64,000 nt of DNA from Sepiola atlantica (taxonomy: Eukaryota > Mollusca > Cephalopoda > Sepiida > Sepiolidae), in NCBI GenBank assembly GCA_963556195.1, contig OY744520.1, positions 6,207,204-6,271,203 of the forward strand, read 5' to 3'. Below, piece after piece: positions 23,400 to 35,871 of this stretch. The translations under genes were made by a program, and so were the position numbers. The notes beneath the pieces are model-generated. The model ran no database searches and was not told the DNA's origin. It saw only the letters and a program-made list of their open reading frames with translations. Each line of letters starts with the position of its first letter. Position 1 is the stretch's first letter.

Positions 23400-24330
23400 C
23401 CCCAACCCCCTGAACATTGCGTAGTCTGGAATACAACTTGAGAATCGCAACAACCCTGTCTACCTTGGCATGACCCTGGACCGCACTCTCTTATTCAAGG
23501 ATCATAACAAAAAAAGACAAAAATGAAAGTCAGCTCCCCAAACAACATTCTATGGAAACTGATCAATCAGTGGGGAGCCACAACACACACACTAAAATAT
23601 ACTGCTTTAGCGCTAACTATTACGTTGCAAAGTATGCTTGCCCTCTTGTGGAGAGAGAGATCAACCCATGCCAAAAAAAAATTAAACTCAGCATGGAACA
23701 ACATCTGTCGTTTGATCACTGGCTGCCTTTAGCCTACCAACCTGAATCTCCTCACTGGCATTGCTCCTGCAGATATGAGACGGGAAATTGGCAGCCGAGT
23801 AGAGATCACAAAGGCTATCAGTAATGAACACCATCTCCTTCATGGACGTGAACCACTGAAGTCAAGGAGAAGATTCCTCAGCCATGTCGAACCCTTAACA
23901 ATATCTCAGGAAGAGACCAGACTACAGTTGTGGATCAAACAGCTAGAGAATGGGCCCCCCCCCCTCCTATTGACATGGAAATCCCCTTCTAAAGCTCTCC
24001 CTCCCCCGCTAAGAAGCACCCTGAGTCCAGTGGAAAAAACTCAAGCGCCTGAGAATGGGGCGAGCAAAAGTTGCTATGAGTAGATGCAGCGACAAAACCG
24101 ATCCAACCATCTGTGAATGTGACGAGGACGACGATACAATGCAACGTTGTCTTGTCTGCCCTCTACTGTCCAACCGGTGCAGCTTGAAAGATCTTGCAGA
24201 GTACAACAATACTGCAAAGACTGCATAAAAAAGTGGCAAATTAATAATCGGCAGAGATAAATGGGGAGGAGGGAAAACACCACTACAACCTGAGTTAGGA
24301 ATCCGGCCTGAAACGTTCAGAGTATCACTA
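23400..24330 (+). pseudogene. Decayed jockey-type LINE, ORF2 C-terminal part
   Basis: Pieces in different plus frames align in order with jockey-like ORF2: NPVYLGMTLDRTLLFKDH, then VSSPNNILWKL, WNNICRLITGCL, GIAPADMRREIGSR, HHLLHGREPLKSRRRF, and finally CECDEDDDTMQRCLVCPLL with LKDLAEYNNTAKTA. The last is the CxCGxxQTMxHLLxCPLL...DLAxYNxxA motif. Several frameshifts and stops break it. Confidence 0.75.
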
Positions 24331-24354
24331 AACAGTTCGTAAAAATATTAAAAA

Positions 24355-25159
24355 CTAGCTGTACATACCCGGTGCTGTCCGGGAGTCGATACTTTTACAC
24401 AATACGAACCAAACTAAACCGACTCTTACAAAAGCAGATTTCCGGAACCAGCTGCAAACAAACGAAGCATTTTACGAATCGGAAGCTGCAAAATAAATTT
24501 CTGGCAGACGACAACAATTATAGAAACATCAAACCTAAAATGAATTTAACTGCGTTAACACACGCTATTCAATCCCCTGAAGGAGTAATTGAATTCTTCC
24601 AAGGTAAAAAATTCAAAATTGCAAGAAATACAAACATACGAAGGAATAAAATGCACAGAGAACGACTGTTTGTTTTAACTCTAAAAAAGGACGAATGTTT
24701 TTTTAAATGATTAAAAAGATTTCTGGGGGAGGTGGGGGGATTGAAAAAGTTGTTTAATTGGTTACCTACGTTTGAAATAAATCCTTCTTCTTAAAGAAAA
24801 ATACATTCAGTTTTTCTTTATTTTGTAAACATACACTAGGTTGCATGTTTTAGTGGTGCATGTAAATGGCAGACTGTTGCAGGTGATAGATATTCGGCCA
24901 AACGAAAAATGGGAGGGGGGGGCGAGGCACAAAGGAATTTGAAAATATCTTTGATTTTGTATTTGGAGCCACTCGGCATTCCATTTGTTCACTTGAGAGA
25001 ATAATGTTTGAGGTTCCTTTCTGTGGTTATGGCTCATTCAGAGACTGCCAAATTTAATGGCTGTCCAAACACAGAAACCCCGGACGGTAGATGTTTTTGT
25101 GTTAATAGATTGTCTCCAGATAAAAAAGAACCCTTAAGTGGATACTGCCTGGCAGTTAT
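24355..25159. other. Repeat-derived sequence without a gene
   Basis: It starts actagctgtacatacccggt, then gctgtccgggag, the start of the dispersed element also seen at 32139 and 55087 and inverted at 15.55 kb. A 112-codon frame (24372-24710) lies in it and lacks domain support. A poly-G tract is near 24915. Confidence 0.4.
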
Positions 25160-25398
25160 CTCTAGTGCAGGGGTGGGCAAACTACGGCCAGCGGGCCGCA
25201 TGCGTCCCGGCAATGTAATTCATGCAGCCCTTCAAAATGCTAGTAAATGAAAAATGATTGCATTTTCGCTTTGCAATCCATATATTTCGGTTATTTCAGA
25301 TATCATTTATATTGGAAAATATACTATGCGACCCAGTAAAATGGGTTTTTTTTAATGTGGCCCTTGCTTTGAAAAGTTTGCCCACCCCTGCTCTAGTG
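25160..25398. mobile_element. hAT-type MITE with target duplication
   Basis: The element 25168-25390 (223 bp) has terminal repeats caggggtgggcaaact and agtttgcccacccctg. It is flanked by the perfect 8-bp duplication ctctagtg (25160-25167 and 25391-25398). CAGGG ends and an 8-bp duplication are diagnostic of hAT. No transposase. Confidence 0.93.
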
Positions 25399-28300
25399 GA
25401 TATCTCCAGTAGCCATTATCTTAGATGATCGATTTTAGTGTGTGTGTGTGGGGGGGGGGGGTCAGTTAGAACTGGCCCTTTGGGCATGACACAGAGCTGA
25501 CGATCCGTTTGGTCTATATTTTTTATGGGATTTTCAAATTTAAAATTAATTATTACAGTATTATTTGATTATTGAATTATTAATTGAACCAAATTATTTT
25601 TAAGGCAACATTTTAATTTGGGCAACTTGAGAGTTTAGGATGATTTGTAGCTGCAACTGCATACCACCTCTTAAGAGTTGTTTTTGACAGAGCGGAGTCG
25701 AATAACACTTATCAAGTAATTGCTTTGCTTGAAGAGTATTTCGCCCCATCAGAAAGGAATGTTTTATCAACACGCAAAATTCAGATTTTTCCATTGCTTT
25801 GGAAATTGGCAACAGTCGTTTCACTAAAACAACTTTGTCAACTAATAATCTGATTGGCTTCAAATGTTGACAATTACCATTTGAAGGTTAGTACTTTATA
25901 AAAATCATATGGATGTTTTTTTTAGTGGCGCCATCTATATTTAAAGCCCAGTATTTATTAAATGATGCATTAGAGATAAAGCTGAGAATGTAAATGTTAC
26001 TTTAACAAAACAACAAAAATAAAATATAAGTGTCCATTTTACAGTGAAGGTATAATACGGTAAAATTATCAATCTGTATTAAAAAAAGTTTCTTACAGTA
26101 ATATTAAGCTTGGAAGTTTATATTTATATAATCAGAAATGCTGATAGGTACATGTGTGGTAAAGTCGTTTACCGGGGGCGATCTTTGGAACGATATGTGA
26201 CGACGGGACGATGTGTGACAATATGTGCAATGTCTCATCTTGTTATCGCCAGTGAGCAATCATCGTTTGACGATAGTCACTGTCGTCTGCTTCTGAGACT
26301 GGCTATTTGGTCGGGACCATCGTGCTGCAAATCAAACATTATGTAATAATGGAACAAACCATTTTACTTTTTAATATAAAATATAATTTATTTTTGCCGA
26401 AGAACATTTTTAAAACTCGCAAATGTCAGAGCGCGACAAAGGCGTCTTCCTCGTTCAAATTTCAAACCAGTCTCTTAATTTTCAATCTCTTTACTAGAGA
26501 GAGAGAGGGGGAAGAGAGTGAGAGAGAGAAGGAGAGAGATACGGAGGGAGAGAGACAAAGAGAGAGAGGAAATACAGCTGTCATCAGTGTTTCAACAAAT
26601 CTCGGTGACAGGTTTTTTTTTACGTCTTGAACCTGGCTGGTGTCTCCAACATTGTTGATATTTTAACTGAGATCGGATTACACCGAATACTCCGATCAGT
26701 AAGCTGACATTTTTAGTGCAGTGAATTTATTTTATTTGCAACTCAAGTCTGGCGCAAGGGTTACGAATATAACGGGAAGCACTTAGCTCCGCAAAAGGTC
26801 ACGCATTGTGCCACAATACTATAAATTAAACTATTATCTAAAGTTCCCACATTTCATTGTAGGTAGAGTTTTCAAAAAATTGAATTTCAATGATGAAAGC
26901 TAGCATGGAATTTTCATGAGACGCTACTAGTACAGTTGCATCAACTCATGTTCCAACAACTCTTTTAATCCGGACAAAATCACAAGAGGGAACTTGATAA
27001 TCCCTCTGCCGTCAGACCAGTTGACTGGATGGCCAACAGATGGCTCTGTCTGTAGCATGCCATCTATTTGTTTGTTTACATTGCACCTGCTGGTGGTAGT
27101 CTTCATTTATTTTACCCTAATTAGGACCTCACGGACAGATTCAAGTGGCAACCATAGTGTTAAATGTAAATACTGGTGTATTTCTATCAAAGGAAAAGTT
27201 GAATGCTGGTTTAAGCTTCTAGCAATCCCTGGTGGTTTAGAGACATGATAAGTAAATAATGAGTGTGTGTGAGGGGGGGGGGGGTGTTGGTGAGATATTA
27301 TTACGGTAAAATCAGATGGTTTGGCAGAACGGTTTGGAGTAGTCACATATTTTGATGTACTATTTTCTCTTGATGTAAATAGACATGTTCACCACTGGGT
27401 AATTGGCCCATCTGCCAATCAGGTGCATTGGCGTCAGAATACAATTTGAAAACTTTTTACGACACCCATGCATTCTGGCTTTTTCTCCGCTTTTAATTCA
27501 GTTGGAGTTTTGAGAGTCGTACAAACGAGACATTTTGTTGTTGACTCTTTCAACTCACCAACGATGGAATATAATCTACCAAGATGTTTGGTGCCTCTTT
27601 TTTGTAACGATGAACTCTCGGCTATTTTTTTTTTATTCCTTTTCAGCACCGCTAAAATAAAAGGTATTTTCTATTAAGCTTCAAAGTCATCTACTTATTT
27701 CATCTATCGATACCTCTTTACCTCACCCCAATCATACGACAATCCAACAAGATTCACGTCGCCAGAAAATATGTGTTGCCCCTGTATATTATTTCACTGT
27801 TGCGTATTTATTTTGAACTGCTATCCTCATCTTGAATTTAATATTCATATTTAGCTTGAAGTACATTTTGTGAAGCCAGACATTTTAGTTCATCAGTAGA
27901 CACATCCAAGATATAATAATGCATCAGTTAATTGGCTTTCTTTAGGTACTTCTACAAGGTTTGAACTCACAATCTCCAGGTTGAATTAAGTTTAGAATAT
28001 TTCTAGGCCATACGTACTAGTGATAATTCAGAGGGAACTTTTAGAACTTACTAGATCACCCATGACCTGTTGGGTCTGTAATTGGTATAGATTATTAAAT
28101 TTTTGTGAAAACCTGAAATTTCCAAATATTTATGAAACTCATGTGATGACATAATAGACCCTCTCTTACACTCCCCCCCCTATTTGGAAATTCCAAATAT
28201 TATGACCATTATGAGGTCATAATAGATGACTTCTTTAAATTATTTTTTTTTTGCGTTATTTATCTTTTCTCCCACCATCGAAAACGTTTGTGTACAGATT

Positions 28301-28680
28301 AAGTGTGCACAGTGACAAGCAAATAAGCAAGATAACAAATCAAAGTTTTAGTAGAATGTAGATAAACCTAATGTCGATCTCACCAGTTTTATGGATACTA
28401 AGCCGTGATTAGTCAGGCAGATCACATGATAGCTTAGAGTAAAGAGATTTTGAAATCAGTCAACGTTGATCAGTTGATGAGACAAGATGCAAGTTCACAG
28501 GTGGCAATGTAGGATGCCCTCCCTCATGGCCACCAGGAAAATTATATGAACAGTCTATCAGCTGGACGATGCAACCGGCTTGCTGGATATTCTGAAATGC
28601 AGGGTGGTTAAAAAAATAAAAAATTAAAAAAAAATAAAAACTCCAAACGTGGTTATGCAAATAAAGCCACTAAGATGTAT
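25399..28680. other. Long stretch without a supported gene
   Basis: It contains poly-G tracts (25450, 27275), a GA-rich microsatellite at 26499-26572, a tRNA-like SINE box near 27960, and frames of 60-107 codons without domains. The minus frame at 27649-27434 is compositionally ordinary but unmatched. Confidence 0.4.
27940..28030 (-). mobile_element. Probable tRNA-derived SINE fragment
   Basis: The minus strand reads gagattgtgagttcaaacct then tgtagaagtacct, resembling a tRNA B box followed by the SINE junction. A similar minus-strand block is at 44.98 kb. The A box was not located. Confidence 0.4.
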
Positions 28681-28830
28681 TTTATTTACCTCCTCAGAAG
28701 GAGGTTAGACACAAGGTCAGGTATTGTTTTGAAAAGCCAGCACATTAGAATAAGTGCACTCTGGCCTACAAAAATGATGCAGTAACCCTGCCGGCATTCC
28801 CTAGCAGGAGTGCCTCAGGCGATTAGCAAA
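28681..28830 (-). mobile_element. U2-headed SINE, body fragment
   Basis: tttacctcctcagaaggagg and ccggcattccctagcaggag match the 3' body, with the gaaaagccagc insert also found in the third cluster copy. Head absent. Confidence 0.65.
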
Positions 28831-28944
28831 GCTACTAAAATGTATTACATAAAAGAAACAGAACAATTGTAGCTCAGTATATGTGTTGATTCCTAGAATC
28901 CTGGTCTTCAAGTGTTGTTATTTTCAAGTATCACTTGGGTTTCA

Positions 28945-29585
28945 AACTCATTGTCAGTCTTGCTGTGCATCCTTCTCAAATTAAAAAGGGACATAACTCA
29001 TTGTCAGTCTTGCTGTGCATCCTTCTCGGATTAAAAAGGGACATAACTCATTGTCAGTCTTGCTGTGGATCCTTCTCGGATTAAAAAGGGACATAACTCA
29101 TTGTCAGTCTTGCTGTGCATCCTTCTCGGATTAAAAAGGGACATAACTCATTGTCAGTCTTGCTGTGCATCCTTCTCAAATTAAAAAGGGACATAACTCA
29201 TTGTCAGTCTTGCTGTGCATCCTTCTCGGATTAAAAAGGGACATAACTCATTGTCAGTCTTGCTGTGGATCCTTCTCGGATTAAAAAGGGACATAACTCA
29301 TTGTCAGTCTTGCTGTGCATCCTTCTCAGATTAAAAAGGGACATAACTCATTGTCAGTCTTGCTGTGCATCCTTCTCAAATTAAAAAGGGACATAACTCA
29401 TTGTCAGTCTTGCTGTGCATCCTTCTCAAATTAAAAAGGGACATAACTCATTGTCAGTCTTGCTGTGCATCCTACTCAAATTAAAAAAAGGACATAACTC
29501 ATTGTCAGTCTTGCTGTGCATCCTTCTCAAATTAAAAAGGGACATAACTCATTGCCAGTCTTGCTGTGCATTCTTCTCAGATTAC
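28945..29585. repeat. 50-bp satellite, about 13 units
   Basis: The unit contains actcattgtcagtcttgctg followed by tgcatccttctcaaattaaa and aagggacata. Variants gga, aaa and aga at one site alternate between units. One unit has an inserted base. Confidence 0.97.
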
Positions 29586-30458
29586 ATAATCGGAGATGAT
29601 TTACTAATATGTCCACCATGCACGGCTTACTTACAAATACTAAACCTAATCGGCACTGATTAATTTAAAATATGTACGAAATCAATCACATAAACCAGTG
29701 TTTTCTTTCAATCTTTTTAAGCTTGCAGAACACTTAAAATAAATTGTCTCTCGCAGAAACCCTGCGCAAAAACATAATTATATACCATATAATATTTTAT
29801 TTTCATCATAGTTCACGTGGTAAATATAAGAGTAGATAATTTTTTTAGTTCAAGGAAAAATTAAAACTTTGCCAAATTTTTGGTAATTCTGGTGCCATAC
29901 AGACATCACTAAATACATTCCCAATGATTGTTATATTTTAATAGCATAATACGCTTGATATGATGTCTAGACTACAATAACCATGAATAGTAATATTACA
30001 TGCATTACATAATATTGCATACAATATTATATGCATTACATAATGTTACATACTATTACCTACAGTATTACATAATATTACATACATTACATAATATTAC
30101 ATACATTATGTGTTGTACATAATATTACGTAATATTACATGCCTTACATGATGTTACATAAATTACACATTACACACTATTACATAATATTTTACATACA
30201 TTACATAATATTACATAATTAAATTAAATAAAATGCAAAAAGTGCATTAGGTTATTTTAAGTATTTTTAAAGAATTCTGAGGGACCTTTTGCAGAACCTT
30301 AGGGTTCCTAGGAATCCGGTTGAAAACTGCTCATATAGAGTATTGAATTGTTTTAATAGATTGCGTCATCCTTTCGTGACAACATCGACTGTGCACGATA
30401 ACAAACAAGAGTTTAGACGAAGATAGATAAAATGTAGTTCCCTATAAAAAATGCACTA
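29586..30458. other. AT-rich sequence with a degenerate (ATTACATA)n array
   Basis: From about 29985 to 30225 there are irregular acattacataatatt units. No gene. Confidence 0.6.
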
Positions 30459-32023
30459 AACTGTGTCCATCGCTTTATTGCAGATTACAAAATAATCAAT
30501 ATTTCAGTAAATATAAGTTATGAAAAGCTGAAAATTACACCATCCAAGGACTGTATTAAGGTGAGATAAATCCTAAAATTTCATCAAAATTCATGTCATA
30601 TTTAAAAAGTTATGTTATTTTTTTAATATTCAAGGAATTTTCACCGTCCATTGCTTTATTGCAGGTCTCATAAAATGCCAAAAAAGGACGTTTAACAGCT
30701 ACCGAGAAGCAGAGGATTATTGCAGGACTAGCAGAAGGACTCTCGATCATAAATTTAGCCACAGAACTAAAAAGGGATCCCCGAACTTTAGCTACATTCG
30801 TTAAGAACCCCAACATCAAGTCCAGGAAAGATAAGGGCACAAGGAGAAACCATTTCTGATCGGGATCTTCGAAAAATTCATAGAGAGATTGTGCGCAACC
30901 CAAACAGCACCAGTGCAACAATTTTTGCGAGGGCTGGAGTCATACCAAGGTCCAGACAAGCCCGATGCAATGTACTGAATGAAATGGCAAGGAACATCAA
31001 ACCTATTCCAAGGCCTCCATTGAGCCAAACCCACAAAGAAAAACGATTGGCTTGGGCACAAAAATATATGAAAATGGATTGCCAAAATGTTCTGTTTACA
31101 GATGAGGCTCGTGCTACCCTTGATGGACCGGACGGATGGGCCAAAGTTTGGAATCCAAATGAAACTCCAACGCCTTATAGATTTCGTCGCCAACAGGGAG
31201 GTGGAGGCATAATGTTTTGGGCGGGAATTATTGGGGATAAGCTATGTGGACCATTCCGAGTGCCAGAAGGTGTCAAGCTCACCAGCAATGCCTACACTGC
31301 CTTTCTAAATGAGAATTTGTTACCATGGCTAGATGATCTTCCCTTGTCACGTCGTTTTAAGATTATTTTTATGCATGACAATGCCCCATCTCATGCTGCT
31401 AGGGCAACTACATCCTTCCTTGGATCTCAGGGCTTTGTTGGAGAAACCCTCATGTCCTGGCCACCGTGTTCTCCGGACCTTAACCCCATCGAACACCTAT
31501 GGTCAATATTAAAACGAGGAGTTTATGAGGGAGGAGAGCAGTTTTCTTCGAAGGATGCCCTTTGGAACAAAATAGTCGACGTTGCCAGAACCATTACTCC
31601 ATCTCAGATCAAACAATTGACCTCCTCGGTGGACAAAAGGTTGTTTAATGTAATTTCAAAACATGGGGGATATGTGGACAAATAATTCGTTTGTTTGACA
31701 CTTAGCCCTCGGGATGTGCCTTTGTTTTTGTTAATTTTCCCCAGAAAATGTGTTCAATATAAATTTATGATGCTTTGGTATTGTTTTATTGAGCTAAAAC
31801 ATTATCTTAGAAGACTTGCAATAAAGCGATGGACGGTGAAAATTCCTTGAATATTAAAAAAATAACATAACTTTTTAAATATGACATGAATTTTGATGAA
31901 ATTTTAGGATTTATCTCACCTTAATACAGTCCTTGGATGGTGTAATTTTCAGCTTTTTATAACTTATATTTACTGAAATATTGATTATTTTGTAATCTGC
32001 AATAAAGCGATGGACACAGTTTA
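30457..32023 (+). mobile_element. Tc1/mariner-superfamily transposon, complete with IR/DR ends
   Basis: The element 30459-32021 is flanked by TA duplications (30457-30458 and 32022-32023). The inverted repeats are 206 bp each (30459-30664 and 31816-32021). Each holds an outer and an inner copy of tccatcgctttattgcag, a Sleeping Beauty/Tc3-like IR/DR arrangement of transposase binding sites. The arms are almost identical, so decay is slight. Confidence 0.95.
30675..31685 (+). pseudogene. Tc1-like DD37E transposase, frameshifted
   Basis: The first ATG (30675) runs only MPKKDV before TAA. One base further the N-terminal helix-turn-helix region is readable (ATEKQRIIAGLAEGLSI). A second shift near 30840 leads into the long catalytic frame, open to TAA at 31685. 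Catalytic residues: Asp at 31101 in LFTDEARATLDGPDGW, Asp at 31377 in IFMHDNAPSHAA, Glu at 31491 in SPDLNPIEHLW. There are 37 residues between the second Asp and the Glu, unlike the 34 of classical Tc1. Catalysis is cut-and-paste at TA. This copy cannot make the full protein but its ends could be mobilised. Confidence 0.9.
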
Positions 32024-32138
32024 TTTACATCAGACTCATCAAAATTAGCTTCATCTCAATAGTCGCTTATTGCTACTTTACATCCAGAGACCACAAACAA
32101 TTCTTTCTTTCTATAATAATTCTGGGATTATATACTAA

Positions 32139-34125
32139 ACTAGCTGGATTCGTACCTCGGCGTTGCACGGGAGAAATAGAAAAGAATGAAGTAAAATTTG
32201 TCAACATCCGACCGAACGCAAATAGGTCACATCGGAATGATATTCACAATAGTTAAAGTACTACATATTACATTGATTTCTTTTCAAATGACTGCATAAT
32301 AACGTTGATTTTTAAAAAATCCGGCACAGTCCTCTCTTCCCCCCTCCCTCGTAGGCAGAGGTTTAACAATATAAGAAAATTTAAAAAAAAAAAACTGGGA
32401 TCGCACCACAAATCTCTTGGTCTTGGATCTACGTTGCTAACCTTTCGACCACGGAAGAGAGTATCAAATCTACGAAAAAAAAGGTCATTTAAACGTTGCA
32501 TCATTATACGATCCGCTGTAAGGCGACCGAAATTGGGGTCAACCAGTCACACATTTTGGGTCATTTCTATATCAAGAAATCAATGTTTTTTTCCAATTTT
32601 TGGATATTATGGGTGTGAAAGGTATAGGAGTCAGAAAATGTATACTTTATGGGTTCTGTAGAGTGTCTTGGCATATAGTGACTTCATTCTGAAGTCGAGT
32701 CGTTGAAGAAATTGTAGCTGCTATGTTGATTGAAGAAATACTGCAAAAAAACTATGTTCGTTAATTGCATTCTCTAAAAACCGGAATGACCATAAATGTA
32801 TACATAAGTATAAATAACGTAATCCGATATTCTCGAAATTCAGCGGAATTAGCGGGAGCATCCATTAAATATATGCGTAATGTTTTGTATTATGTAGTAA
32901 ATTAATTGCGGACAAATAGGAAATAATAACAGACAATTTTTTGAAAAGTAGACGTTGTTTATTAATTCCCAGTGTCGATGGGGGGAGAGTCAGTACTTAA
33001 TTGATAGGGGGACAAGTTTTTGCTACCACCTATATGGAGTATGTTTTGCAGAGAGTCGAAGATGGTGAGCCAAAAGTGTAAGCTGGAGAAAATAATAACA
33101 CATTTACTAGAACATGCTCGAGTGAATAAGCGTAATATAGTGGTGAGTTTAGTAGCCTGTGATGCATGCGGTTATTTTCCTATTCTTCAAAACGGTACAG
33201 GAGAAATATTGTCTTAACTTTATTATTACATTACACACTATTTATACATATATATTGAAACGGAGACAATGCATATTATTATAGTTGCTTTCTCTATCTT
33301 AGTCATTTTCTCTATCAATAATAATTCAGTGCTGAGAGAAAGGTTTCCTGGGCATTTGATCTCTAAGGCAAGACGCAAGATGAGTTTTCATTCATAAAGG
33401 AAGAGATTTACCAACAGTCTTCAAACAATTGGCCACCATTTTTCTAGAAAAATTTTTTAATCCATTAAAAACGAAACTACTTTTAGGTACTATTTTAGAA
33501 GTATAACAAGTTTTTTTCAATCGTTGCATTCATTAATTTTTTTTTTTAATATATTTATTAAAAATGTGGCCGATCTTTATGCTCTACCCTGGAGAAAAAT
33601 GAATGAAAAATAAGCAAGAAAAGAAGTCAAAAAGATTTGGGTTTTTTTATAAAAACATTTTATAGAATGTTTTGGTCAGATACACAGATTCTCACGGTCT
33701 TGATCCGTTTTTTCACGTGGTTCGATGATTTTATGCTGGAAATAAAAAAGAAATATTCAAATATTTTTGAGAATTTTTCAGAAATGGAACAAATTGTATT
33801 TTATGAAAGACTTTTATGTTTCTAAAGATGTTGGTCCTGATTTCTTGATGAATGGGATTATATTATCAAATATATTTTGCAAAAATTGTTTGATTCACCT
33901 AAAAGCTTTGAAATATCTAAGTTTTATTAAGAGACCCATTCACCAGATGTTTCATTTTAAATGACCACCCCCCTTACAGATATTTAGTTGGTTTTTTTCT
34001 TAATGCAAGTTGCTTTTAATTATTAACAACGTATATTTATTATTGTATCGTAAGTATTTTCTTTTATAAAACAAATTGATTGTATTATAAATCTCTCGAT
34101 TCATTTAACGTCACTTTTCCATTGT
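32139..34125. other. Unassigned AT-rich sequence
   Basis: It begins with actagctggattcgtacctc then ggcgttgcacgggag, the dispersed element end noted at 24355. No supported gene after that. Confidence 0.4.
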
Positions 34126-34129
34126 CCGA

Positions 34130-34690
34130 GGATCAGACACTTTTTCATAAGCTCACTCTCCGGTTCTCATGGTTCAGCCGGTTAACTGTGTCCGATCTTG
34201 TCTAATCACTTGCTTTCAAGTTTTCCTTGGCCAGTCAACCTTCCTGAGATTCAAGACATCCATGCTTCTGTAATGGTTATCCAGAAGGATGAATGCTCAA
34301 CATGACCATACGAGTGTAACCGATTCGTCCTTATGCTAATCTCTATGCTGAGCAATTGTAGTGTTTTCAGCAAATCCTCCGACCTAATTTGTTGGGTTTG
34401 GTCAGATTTCACATGTCAGATGCATCTAATCAAATCGAACAAAAGACGACTGGGTGAAAGCCCAGCATTTGCTACCGTATAGCATGATGCTCCTGACACA
34501 GCTTCCATACAAGTTACCGGGGTATAGTGTGCAATGTTATCAGAGGCAATGTTAGCATATTTCATTCATGCTGCCTTCACTCTTGTGCAGAGTTCACATC
34601 CATCACCTGCGCTCGGCAAATCTCCTAGCTGAGTCGACTACCTCTTGGGTGTTAGCACCATTTAATTGTGGAGATGACTGTCAACAGGGC
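34130..34690 (-). pseudogene. LINE ORF2 3' fragment, decayed
   Basis: The minus strand, across frames, shows RSEDLL and ITEAWMS-like segments matching the fragment at 57.1-58.3 kb, and the end tgacgttaaatgaat. This is the FGHVER-type C terminus of a LINE ORF2, full of stops. Confidence 0.6.
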
Positions 34691-34799
34691 GGGCCTGTAT
34701 CAAACATCTACATTTTAAGTTCGGGTTCGGGGCTAACTTACCCTTCAGATCACTACACTTTTTATGGACCGATATTCGATTATATTTTTTTAACATAGC

Positions 34800-35100
34800 A
34801 AGACAGGCCGCCACTGTAGACGTAAGGGGCTACTGAGAAAAAAAAGGGTGACCTAAATTGGGAGCTGCGCAGCGAGATGTCTGTTTACATTAGTTTAACA
34901 TTTTTGCATGTCAGTAACGTCAGGAAAGCAGGGAGCAGGGAAGGAGTTCCAGAATCCAGCAGCACGAGGAAAGAAGCTTTTTGAGTAGAAAGCTCTTCGG
35001 CATCTTGGGACTTCCACAGTGAATGGATGGGATTTAGCAGATTGTCAGGTTAGTCTAGTGAATTTACGTTGTGGGGGTACCAGAGCAGCAAGCTCATCAG
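34800..35100 (-). pseudogene. LINE 3' fragment (7.6/12.2-kb family)
   Basis: The plus strand reads tcaggaaagcagggagcagg then gaaggagttccagaatccag, the reverse complement of the WNSLxxPCFPD-type end seen at 12.2 kb. Confidence 0.6.
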
Positions 35101-35745
35101 AGCATAATCCATATATTTCTGTATTCAATTCGTATACAAAATTGACTGATTATTTTTAGGATTTTCATCTAAAAATGTCCATACATGCCTAAATAAATGA
35201 AATGATTTGTGTGCATTTAGTTTTTTATCATAGGAGCTTAATTTTGTTCCTTCCTTGTACATTGAAATAAGTCAATAATCATAAGAATACATACAGTTGC
35301 TAATTAACTCATTACTGGAGGGTGACAGCAGATGTAAAATGTAAATATGGACTGCCAACCTCGAATCATGCCGGTTTCACTTTCACTATGGATGTTGGCA
35401 ACCTTCACGTGGTCCCTCCTGTAAGTCCCTAATTTTAGAAAGAATTAGAGACACCAATGCCAACAACAGAATCGAGACAGTCAAATGCTGATTCATACGA
35501 ATTTACATTCAACTTGTTACTAGACATCATTAACAAATTCATTACTAAAACTTTTCTCAATCGTGATTATTATTTAGTAGTAATTTGGGTCTATATGTCA
35601 GTCGTCAATCATGAACCCCAACTACATGTTTGCCAGGCCTTGTATAAAGTTCACCTTGCTTGAAACATTAACAATAATCTAAGGTCTTCTACGTTTTAAA
35701 ACAAAATAAAAAAAAAAATGTTATTTTAAAAAAAAAGAGACTTAC
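35101..35745. other. Unassigned sequence downstream of ACBP coding end
   Basis: It may contain ACBP 3' UTR intron. No ORF with support. Confidence 0.35.
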
Positions 35746-35791
35746 CTATAATTGGAATGGCATATATAATATATCTAGGGATCTGCTGGTT
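35746..35791 (-). other. ACBP 3' UTR segment ending in a candidate splice donor
   Basis: The 46 nt after the ACBP stop run into AG followed by gtaagtct at 35745-35738. This is a consensus donor and implies a 3' UTR intron. The downstream UTR exon was not found. Confidence 0.5.
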
Positions 35792-35871
35792 TCATGCCTT
35801 CATGCCATGTTTCGCTTTCAATTCTTCAACTTTGGCTATGTATGCTTTCGATGCTTCCTCGTTAGAAGTTC
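35792..35871 (-). CDS. ACBP: Acyl-CoA-binding protein, last coding exon with stop
   Basis: Minus-strand exon after an acceptor (tttcttcag). The G carried over plus GA gives Gly, then TSNEEASKAYIAKVEELKAK and a C-terminal HGMKA before TGA at 35794-35792. This matches ACBP helix 4, with the KAYIxKVEEL motif whose Tyr contacts the ligand. The three exons total 258 nt, or 85 residues plus stop, and with a short first exon reach the usual family length of about 87. The stop is followed by 46 nt and then a strong donor (gtaagtctc), which suggests the 3' UTR is spliced. No AATAAA was seen on this strand just downstream, so the end of the transcript is not placed. Confidence 0.93.

Noticed and set aside
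23393..23415. Telomere-like ctaaccctaacccc
   Set aside because: Only two to three units inside LINE sequence; too short for an interstitial telomere.
24372..24710. 112-codon frame as a gene
   Set aside because: It starts inside a dispersed repeat end and has no domain or splice support.
28945..29585. CRISPR-like array
   Set aside because: Units are contiguous 50-bp tandem repeats without unique spacers, in a eukaryotic context.
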